A stretch of 64,000 nt of DNA. Source: an uncultured Candidatus Puniceispirillum sp. GTDB taxonomy: Bacteria > Pseudomonadota > Alphaproteobacteria > Puniceispirillales > Puniceispirillaceae. Made by a program: the position numbers and the translations under genes. The notes under the pieces are model-generated. The model worked only from the letters and a program-made list of their open reading frames with translations. It was not told the DNA's origin and made no database searches. The DNA lies in assembly GCA_905182545.1 (NCBI GenBank), contig CAJJBY010000009.1:62001-126000 (forward strand), in the 5' to 3' direction. Numbering within the stretch: the first letter of the stretch is position 1; every line of letters starts with the position of its first letter. Below are positions 58,301 to 64,000 of the stretch, in pieces.

Positions 58301-59620
58301 ATGCAATTGCGCGAATTTCTTCCCAAAACCCTGTTTGGCCGAATGCTGTCGATCATCTTGATGCCGATGATTTTTGTGCAGGTCATTACCGTTTTCATTT
58401 TCTATGAACGTCACTGGGATACTGTCACCCGCCATATGGCGCAAAATCTAGCTGGCGAAATGGCCTTGCTGGTCAGTGATATCGGCACAAATCCGGATCC
58501 GGCCAGCATCGCGGCTATTACCGAAAAAGGCTGGCAATATTTCAGCTTTCCGATCGATTTTCAAGCGGGCGCGGTTTTGCCTGCCACCTCAATTGACCCG
58601 CCAGAAACCTATGCCGAAACCATGCTTCGGCGTGAATTGAAACGACAGATCAAACTGCCTTGGATTCTTGATATCAGCACTGATCCAAATCTGATTTTCA
58701 TTGATCTGCAAATGGAAAATGGCGTTTTGCGGATTTACGCAAGTCGCAAACGAATCTTTAGCTCAACAAGCTGGACCTTTATTGGCTGGACAGTTGGCAG
58801 CTCGATCATTCTGTTTGGCATCGCCTTGATGTTCCTTCGCGGACAGGTGCGCCCGATCCACCGTTTGGCTGCAGCGGCGCGCCAGCTTGGGCTTGGACGC
58901 GCTGCCCCCGATTACCGGCTTGAAGGCGCGCGCGAGGTTCGGCTTGCTGGCCGTGCGTTTCAGGCGATGCGCTATCGCATCATGCGGCAATTGAATGAAC
59001 GCACCGAAATGCTTGCCGGTGTTAGCCATGATTTGCGCACCCCACTGACCCGCATGCGTCTTCAACTGGCCTTGATGACCGATAATGAAGACACCAAAGC
59101 CATCAGCAGCGATATCAGCGAGATGGAAGAAATGATTGACGGCTATCTTGCTTTTGCCGCTGGCGAGGGTGATGAGACCCCGCAAGAGCTGGCGGTTGAT
59201 GACCTTTTGAACCGGCTGGTTATACAAGCGCACAAAAGCCACAAATTTGATATCACCCTATCGCCGGTCAAAGATGAGATTCCGGCGTTCCCGATGCGGC
59301 GCAATGCCATCCAGCGCGCCTTTTCCAACATCATTTCCAATGCCATTCGCTATTCAACCAAAACAATTGTGGCAGTCCGCATGCGCAATGATGAGGTGAT
59401 CATCACCTTTGATGATAATGGCGCTGGCATTCCGCAAGAACGCCGCGCCGACGCAATCCGCCCCTTTATCCGGCTTGAAAAGTCACGCAACCGACGCACC
59501 GGCGGTGCCGGTCTTGGCCTGTCGATTACCAGTGATGTGATCCTAAGCCATGGCGGCGAGCTAACGCTTGGTGACTCGCCGCTTGGCGGGCTTCGTGTTG
59601 CGGTCAAATTACCCGTCTAG
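58301..59620 (+). CDS. Sensor histidine kinase (EnvZ-like)
   Basis: A 439-residue membrane kinase. Helices lie at about residues 14-33 and 155-178 around a periplasmic domain. Then come a HAMP region (RGQVRPIHRLAAAARQLG), the H-box GVSHDLRTPLTRMRLQLAL with the phospho-His, the N-box AIQRAFSNIISNAIRYS, and G boxes FDDNGAGIPQERR and GGAGLGLSITSDVILSHGG. It pairs with the PetR-like regulator. Its signal cannot be told. Confidence 0.92.
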   Translation: MQLREFLPKTLFGRMLSIILMPMIFVQVITVFIFYERHWDTVTRHMAQNLAGEMALLVSDIGTNPDPASIAAITEKGWQYFSFPIDFQAGAVLPATSIDPPETYAETMLRRELKRQIKLPWILDISTDPNLIFIDLQMENGVLRIYASRKRIFSSTSWTFIGWTVGSSIILFGIALMFLRGQVRPIHRLAAAARQLGLGRAAPDYRLEGAREVRLAGRAFQAMRYRIMRQLNERTEMLAGVSHDLRTPLTRMRLQLALMTDNEDTKAISSDISEMEEMIDGYLAFAAGEGDETPQELAVDDLLNRLVIQAHKSHKFDITLSPVKDEIPAFPMRRNAIQRAFSNIISNAIRYSTKTIVAVRMRNDEVIITFDDNGAGIPQERRADAIRPFIRLEKSRNRRTGGAGLGLSITSDVILSHGGELTLGDSPLGGLRVAVKLPV

Positions 59621-59955
59621 AATAGTTTCCCGCCATCTGGAACCGGCTGATCTGGCGTGACCAACACAACCTCGCCTGTGGCATCCGGCACACCAAGCGT
59701 CAACACTTCTGACATAAATGGCCCAATCTGGCGCGGCGGAAAATTAACCACTGCCATGACTTTTTTGCCAATCAATTCATCTAGCTGGTAATGGGTGGTG
59801 ATTTGCGCTGATGATTTGCGCGTTCCAAGCGGCGCGCCAAAATCAATCTCCAGCTTATAGGCGGGTTTGCGCGCTTCGGGAAAGGACGTGGCCGCAACAA
59901 TCGTTCCGCATCTGATATCGAGTTTCAGAAAATCTTCAAATGACACCTCAGTCAT
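59617..59955 (-). CDS. csaA: CsaA-like tRNA-binding domain protein
   Basis: Small OB-fold protein related to the tRNA-binding domain of Met/Phe-tRNA synthetases and CsaA, an export-related chaperone. VSFEDFLKLDIRCGTIVAAT, KPAYKLEIDFGAPLGTRKSSAQITTHY and MAVVNFPPRQIGPFMSEVLTLG are family signatures. The ATG at 59955 is preferred because the upstream residues do not match. It starts right after the COQ9-family stop. Confidence 0.87.
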   Translation of the reverse strand: MTEVSFEDFLKLDIRCGTIVAATSFPEARKPAYKLEIDFGAPLGTRKSSAQITTHYQLDELIGKKVMAVVNFPPRQIGPFMSEVLTLGVPDATGEVVLVTPDQPVPDGGKLF

Positions 59956-59957
59956 TA

Positions 59958-60629
59958 TCAACACCATACCGCCCGCTGACGCGTCATCATGATGATCTTG
60001 ATCGGCTGATCGCCATGCTTGCCACCAAACAGGCGAAGGCTGACACCCCATTCTTCGGCTTTCACCATCCGTTGATCGAGCATTTTCATCGTTGCTGCAA
60101 GATCAGGGCTGTCATCTTTCATCCAAACGCGTGCTGTTGCCAAAAATACCGCAACAACCCCCTTGACCCGCAACATGCCTTTTAACCCATGCGCAGGATC
60201 ACCGGCCATCACAAGAACACGCCGAACCACGGCTTCCAGCCCATCAAGCAAGCACAACGCCAATTCAGGATGGCGGCGTGCCGACCGGTTCAACTGATCA
60301 ATCTGCGCGCGATATGGGGCATAGGTCTCAAACCGGTGAAGCAAGCCTTCGATGATTTTCTCACGGATAGATACCTCGCCAGCATCTTCAATATCGTCAA
60401 AGCTCTCCATGACTGATTGGTGATCCAGCGCGGCCATCTTGGCCAGAACCAACCGTTGCACACTGCCGCCAAGCGCTCCTGCCAAACCATGTTCAATACC
60501 TCCCATATCGGCAACCATATCAAGGCCAATCTTATCGATATCATGCGTGGCCAAAAGCGCCCATGCCGCATCGGCAAGCACGGCGCGTTTTTCATCATTT
60601 GAGTGCGGCGAGGCAGAATCCTGCAACAT
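59958..60629 (-). CDS. COQ9 family protein
   Basis: Ubiquinone-biosynthesis associated protein of the TetR-like COQ9 fold, which binds lipids. It has AVLADAAWALLATHDIDKIGLDMVADMGGIE, RAQIDQLNRSARRHP, and the typical VFLATARVWMKDDSPDLAATMKMLDQRMVKAEEW. The 223 residues include a short C-terminal tail not typical of the family. ispB and a UbiK-like gene in the window are also ubiquinone related. Confidence 0.85.
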   Translation of the reverse strand: MLQDSASPHSNDEKRAVLADAAWALLATHDIDKIGLDMVADMGGIEHGLAGALGGSVQRLVLAKMAALDHQSVMESFDDIEDAGEVSIREKIIEGLLHRFETYAPYRAQIDQLNRSARRHPELALCLLDGLEAVVRRVLVMAGDPAHGLKGMLRVKGVVAVFLATARVWMKDDSPDLAATMKMLDQRMVKAEEWGVSLRLFGGKHGDQPIKIIMMTRQRAVWC

Positions 60630-60755
60630 CAGACATCCTTTTCATAAAATTTTAAAACAGTCTGAACAGATGATGGCACCGTCCAGCAGGTGCAACGAAC
60701 ATAGCACAGATTCGGCACGAAATCTAAATAGAGGATATTTTGGCTGTCTTTTGGC

Positions 60756-61598
60756 CTATTCGCCAAGTTCGATTGACCGCGCTTTTGCCGCGGCAACCGC
60801 CTTTGTCATCAGGCTGGCCAACCCATCATCGGCCATCAAAACCGCCAGTGCTGCCGCCGTTGTGCCGCCTTTGCTTGTCACATTTTCGCGCAGAATAGCA
60901 GGCGCTGTATCGACCGCCGCCATCAGCGCGCCAGCTCCGCAAACCGTTGCCTTTGCTAATTCACCCGCCAAATCATCGGGAAGCCCTGCTTTGATGCCTG
61001 CTTCGGTCATGGCTTCGACCAGTAAAAACACATAGGCAGGCCCCGATCCAGACAAAGCGGTAACGCCATCCATCAGGGCTTCATCTTGAACATGCACAAC
61101 CTGCCCAACAGCCGCCAAAAGCTGGCCTGCCAGATCACGCGCCCGATTGGGTGCCTGATTTGATGCATGATTTGGCGCATCGGCATAAAGCGCGGTGATA
61201 CCTTTGCCAATCGCCGCCGGTGTATTCGGCATCGCCCTGATGACAATCGCATCATCACCAAGCCGTTGTTTCAACCAGCCTGTTGAAATGCCAGCAGCGA
61301 TCGAAAGATAGGCGCAATCAGCATGTTTCATCACGCCAAGACCGGCGATGGCGTCATCCATCATTTGTGGTTTAACGGCAAGTACGATCATTGTGCTGAC
61401 CGGTGCGCCATCGGCAATCGCCGCCGCACAATCGGCATAAAGCCGAACAGTTTTTTGCCCTTCCAGCCAGCCAAGATGGGTTTGATGCGGTTCGATAATG
61501 GTAAAATTGGCGTCAAGGTTGGTGTCGGCAAGCCAGCCTTGCAGCATTGCGCTTCCCATTTTGCCACACCCCAACAGCGTGATCTGCTGCTGCGCCAT
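60756..61598 (-). CDS. proC: Pyrroline-5-carboxylate reductase
   Basis: Last step of proline synthesis, NAD(P)H-dependent. The Rossmann start is QITLLGCGKMGSAMLQGWL. It has VLAVKPQMMDDAIAGL, VIRAMPNTPAAIGKGITALYA, and the C-terminal dimer motif ALSGSGPAYVFLLVEAMTEAGIKAGL with LRENVTSKGGTTAAALAVL. At 280 residues it is normal. It is six bases downstream of the YbjN-like gene. Confidence 0.95.
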   Translation of the reverse strand: MAQQQITLLGCGKMGSAMLQGWLADTNLDANFTIIEPHQTHLGWLEGQKTVRLYADCAAAIADGAPVSTMIVLAVKPQMMDDAIAGLGVMKHADCAYLSIAAGISTGWLKQRLGDDAIVIRAMPNTPAAIGKGITALYADAPNHASNQAPNRARDLAGQLLAAVGQVVHVQDEALMDGVTALSGSGPAYVFLLVEAMTEAGIKAGLPDDLAGELAKATVCGAGALMAAVDTAPAILRENVTSKGGTTAAALAVLMADDGLASLMTKAVAAAKARSIELGE

Positions 61599-61603
61599 GA
61601 TAA

Positions 61604-62107
61604 TTAGGCCTCACCCTCGGTGGTAAATAATGCCGCCGCTGCCGCATCACTTGCCGACAGCTGGTTACTCGCCACCTGAAAAATTGCTGGAAAACAATGT
61701 TCACATTCGCCAAGCATGATATCGACAACATCTTCAATCTGTTCAGGTGTTGCCCCGCCAGCTCCGCGAAGCGGCAAAGTATGTCGCAATTCCAGTTCAC
61801 CAGTGCCAATATCCAATGCCAGATGCCCCATGAATATCTGCTGGTTCAATAATGCGGCAAGAAGGGCAATCTCGCCAAGACGATCATTTTCACATTGAAC
61901 ATCAATGCGGCAGGTGACCTGCATCGCTTCTTCATTATGCTGCCAAGTCACCGCCAATTGGTAATCACACCATTTGCCAGGCACCTCGACAAGAACCGCA
62001 TTTTCGGCACGTCGTTGCAACAACCAGTCCTGATTGGTGACAAAACGCGTGACCAATTCGATGGGATCGCCAAGAAGGATATCATGCTGATTTTGGCTAG
62101 GTGCCAT
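61604..62107 (-). CDS. YbjN domain-containing protein
   Basis: A 167-residue protein with a type III secretion chaperone-like fold. WCDYQLAVTWQHNEEAMQVTC, AALLNQQIFMGHLALDIGTGELELRHTLPLRG and MLGECEHCFPAIFQVA are typical of the YbjN group found beside proC in Alphaproteobacteria. The role is not known. Confidence 0.8.
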   Translation of the reverse strand: MAPSQNQHDILLGDPIELVTRFVTNQDWLLQRRAENAVLVEVPGKWCDYQLAVTWQHNEEAMQVTCRIDVQCENDRLGEIALLAALLNQQIFMGHLALDIGTGELELRHTLPLRGAGGATPEQIEDVVDIMLGECEHCFPAIFQVASNQLSASDAAAAALFTTEGEA

Positions 62108-62288
62108 GCGATGCGTTCCGAAACTCTGGGTTCGGCTTCATTGCCGACTACCATCCTAAAATGCCAAATTCGGATCGCGCATTCAATCTAATTCAATACA
62201 ATATTTTGTGGTTCAAACAGGCATGACCCACATCAAATTGTGTTTTTTCCGCCTTTTCCGCTGATTCGCGGTGGGTTCAAACCGCTGA

Positions 62289-62600
62289 TTATTTTCCGGT
62301 CTTTTTTGCCGCTGACTTGGCTTTTGCCGCTGGTTTAGCAGCCGCAGCAGCCTTGCCCGCCGACTCGGCCGGTGATGCCATTGTCGATTCGAAAAATGCC
62401 AACCGTGCCGCAAGCGCCTCATGACGGGTGCGAAGCGCGTCAAATTCTTCGCGCGTAACAAGGCCACGGGCATTCAAGCTTCGTTCCATACGTTGGCGAA
62501 TCAGATTATCCACTTCTTCGCGCATCCCGCCAAAGGCTGACGCCGCACCATTTGCCATTTGCGCAATATCGGCCATGAAATTTGAACGCGGTGCCATCAT
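62289..62600 (-). CDS. UbiK/BMFP-type ubiquinone biosynthesis accessory factor
   Basis: About 103 residues with a membrane fusogenic BMFP domain. FMADIAQMANGAASAFGGMREEVDNLIRQRMERSLNARGLVTREEFDALRTRHEALAARLAFFES matches UbiK, a COQ-assembly helper. A C-terminal Ala/Lys-rich tail (AAAKPAAKAKSAAKK) is added. The ATG at 62600 follows CAGGAGA; the longer ORF upstream has no match. Confidence 0.85.
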   Translation of the reverse strand: MMAPRSNFMADIAQMANGAASAFGGMREEVDNLIRQRMERSLNARGLVTREEFDALRTRHEALAARLAFFESTMASPAESAGKAAAAAKPAAKAKSAAKKTGK

Positions 62601-62797
62601 AAATCTCCTGTTACGATCCTGCCGGTTTATGCCTCCGGTGATTGTCGCGATCTTTTCGCGTGACTGATGTTTCTTATCATAGATAATGCCGCTAGAGTAG
62701 CGTTGCAATCGTTGTTGATGGCGACAAATCGTGTCGCAGATGCATATTTTGATGACAAATGCCATTGCGGCGCTGCCAAAAGACCGAAAGACACGAT

Positions 62798-63643
62798 ATG
62801 ACAATCCAGCCGAAACCTGTTGAATTTCTCCATGGCGCCATCACGCTTCCTGAATTTAATGTCTTTGCCATTGAATTTGGGGGGGTTGGCATTCGCTGGT
62901 ATGCGCTTGCCTATATCGCTGGGTTGCTTATCGGCATTTATATTCTGCGCCGTGAAACACGATCACCCCATGCGGTTATGACAGCCGACCAGACGGATTG
63001 GCTGCTCAATTATCTATTGATAGGTATCATTCTTGGTGGGCGGCTTGGTTATGTGTTTTTCTATAATGCTGCCTATTATTTGGAAAACCCGCTTTCGATC
63101 CTGCATGTCTGGCAAGGCGGCATGTCCTTTCACGGCGCGTTGATCGGCGTTGGGCTTGCGCTTTTCACGATGGCAAAACGGCATAATATTGCGTTTCTGG
63201 CCTTAAGCGACAGGGTGGCGATGGTCACACCAATTGGCCTGTTTTTGGGGCGCTTGTCCAATTTCATCAATGGCGAGCTTTATGGCCGCGTTACCGATGT
63301 GCCTTGGGCGATGATCTTTCCGCATAGTGATGGCCTGCCGCGCCACCCAAGCCAGCTTTATGAGGCTGGGCTTGAAGGGATTCTGCTTGGGCTTGCCATG
63401 TATCTATGCTGGCGCCGGGGCTGGCTAAAAGCAGCCGGACGGCTGACCGGCCTGTTCTTATTTGGCTATGGTCTGGCACGGTTTCTTGTCGAACTGGTGC
63501 GCCAACCCGATGCGCATATCGGCCTTCTTGCAGGCGGGCTTAGCATGGGGCAGATATTGTCATTGCCGATGATGCTTTTGGGATTATATCTGCTTCGTCA
63601 TGCCTTGCGGCCAAGCCGTGATCAAGGGCGTGATCATGAATGA
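62798..63643 (+). CDS. lgt: Prolipoprotein diacylglyceryl transferase
   Basis: Inner-membrane enzyme that adds diacylglycerol to the lipobox Cys of lipoproteins such as Pal. It has IRWYALAYIAGLLIGIYIL, LLIGIILGGRLGYVFFYN, the signature MSFHGALIGVGLALF and GLFLGRLSNFINGELYGRVTDVPWAMIFP, then PRHPSQLYEAGLEG. Seven membrane helices are expected. The ATG at 62798 is chosen. It overlaps the next gene by eight bases. Confidence 0.95.
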   Translation: MTIQPKPVEFLHGAITLPEFNVFAIEFGGVGIRWYALAYIAGLLIGIYILRRETRSPHAVMTADQTDWLLNYLLIGIILGGRLGYVFFYNAAYYLENPLSILHVWQGGMSFHGALIGVGLALFTMAKRHNIAFLALSDRVAMVTPIGLFLGRLSNFINGELYGRVTDVPWAMIFPHSDGLPRHPSQLYEAGLEGILLGLAMYLCWRRGWLKAAGRLTGLFLFGYGLARFLVELVRQPDAHIGLLAGGLSMGQILSLPMMLLGLYLLRHALRPSRDQGRDHE

Positions 63644-64000
63644 GCCGCATCTTTCGCAAACCGCACAAGGCACCGCCCTATTTGAGACAATCACCAGCCA
63701 GATTGAACATGACGGGCCAATATCACTGGCAAATTATATCGGCCTTGCGCTTGGTGATGCGGATCACGGCTTTTATCACAAACAAGACCCGTTTGGGGCA
63801 GATGGCGATTTTACCACTGCACCTGAAATTTCCGGCCTGTTTGGCGAGATGTGCGGGCTTTATCTTGCGTATATGGCCGATCTGTCAGGCCTCAAACAAC
63901 CGGCTATTCTAGAGCTTGGCCCGGGCCGCGGCAGTCTGATGGCCGATATGCGGCATGTCTGGTCACAAATCATGCCGCAACTGGCCGAGGCACCTGTGCA
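63636..64000 (+). CDS. MidA-like SAM-dependent methyltransferase, 5' part
   Basis: Not in the ORF track because it runs off the window. From the ATG at 63636 the frame reads TALFETITSQIEHDGPISLANYIGLALGD, HGFYHKQDPFGADGDFTTAPEISGLFGEMCGLYL and AILELGPGRGSLMADMRHVW, the pattern of MidA/DUF185 methyltransferases (mitochondrial NDUFAF7 in eukaryotes). It overlaps lgt by eight bases, a conserved pair in Alphaproteobacteria. The methylated target in bacteria is not established here. Confidence 0.87.
   Translation, partial: MNEPHLSQTAQGTALFETITSQIEHDGPISLANYIGLALGDADHGFYHKQDPFGADGDFTTAPEISGLFGEMCGLYLAYMADLSGLKQPAILELGPGRGSLMADMRHVWSQIMPQLAEAPV

Noticed and set aside
1-64000. CRISPR array, rRNA operon, or complete insertion sequence
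   Set aside because: I saw no regularly spaced repeats, no rRNA-like sequence and no transposase-like protein in the ORF track.

Overview
ORGANISM. The window looks like the chromosome of a free-living, mid-GC alphaproteobacterium. Supporting features are the order tolQRAB-pal with ruvCAB and ybgC, the block yebC / YmdB-type phosphoesterase / 5-FCL / 6S RNA / zapA / DUF4164 / tkt / gap, glyQS beside ppdK, a COQ9-family gene, DUF2007, a PetP-PetR-type regulator pair, a sigma-70 with a long acidic spacer behind dnaG, and a RHH_4 protein. Gene content would suit a marine SAR116-like or Rhodospirillales-like lineage, but this is inference; no 16S rRNA is present. LAYOUT. 0-10.7 kb (minus strand): cell-envelope Tol-Pal system, Holliday-junction resolvase RuvABC, YebC, YmdB-like, 5-formyl-THF cyclo-ligase, a likely 6S RNA, zapA and a small coiled-coil gene. 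11-18 kb (plus): tkt, gap, efp, suhB and a MotA-like/OmpA-like stator pair. 18-18.7 kb: a decayed ABC-ATPase remnant. 18.7-30.4 kb: ABC exporter, rpmE with a clear terminator, ppdK, glyS, glyQ, sppA-like protease, TrmN6-like methyltransferase, DUF2007 and, divergently, polyprenyl diphosphate synthase. 30.5-36.3 kb: the most accessory part, with a phage-type GH24 lysozyme, a degraded S24 phage-repressor C-terminus, an RNA m5U methyltransferase, a RHH protein, a class I glutamine amidotransferase, an orphan HyuA-like hydantoinase, a LysR C-terminal remnant and a tRNA with anticodon CAT. 36.4-46.7 kb: rpoD, dnaG, yqeY, carAB, greA, Lrp. 46.8-56.9 kb: ELM1-like protein, msrP, an aspartate/aromatic-type aminotransferase, uvrB, an AT-rich gap with DnaA-box-like sites, uvrC, pgsA, moaD, ilvE. 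57-64 kb: MarR/OmpR/histidine-kinase regulatory set, CsaA-like, COQ9, proC, YbjN-like, UbiK-like, lgt and the start of a MidA-like methyltransferase. HOW GENES COHERE. The window is mostly core functions: envelope integrity, recombination and excision repair (RuvABC, UvrB, UvrC), central carbon (tkt, gap, ppdK), translation (efp, glyQS, rpmE), transcription (rpoD, greA, 6S RNA) and pyrimidine/arginine precursor synthesis (carAB). MOST IMPORTANT CAVEAT. At least eight genes that should be intact (pal, YmdB-like, zapA, glyS, hyuA-like, rpoD, dnaG twice, and the aminotransferase) have the reading frame broken by what look like one-base indels, in both directions and several in homopolymers. Because rpoD, glyS and dnaG are essential in bacteria, sequencing or assembly indels are the most economical explanation. 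I found no convincing new multi-gene system. The best leads are the stator-like MotA/OmpA pair, the candidate origin-like region at 52.5-52.7 kb, and the phage/LysR/ABC remnants.
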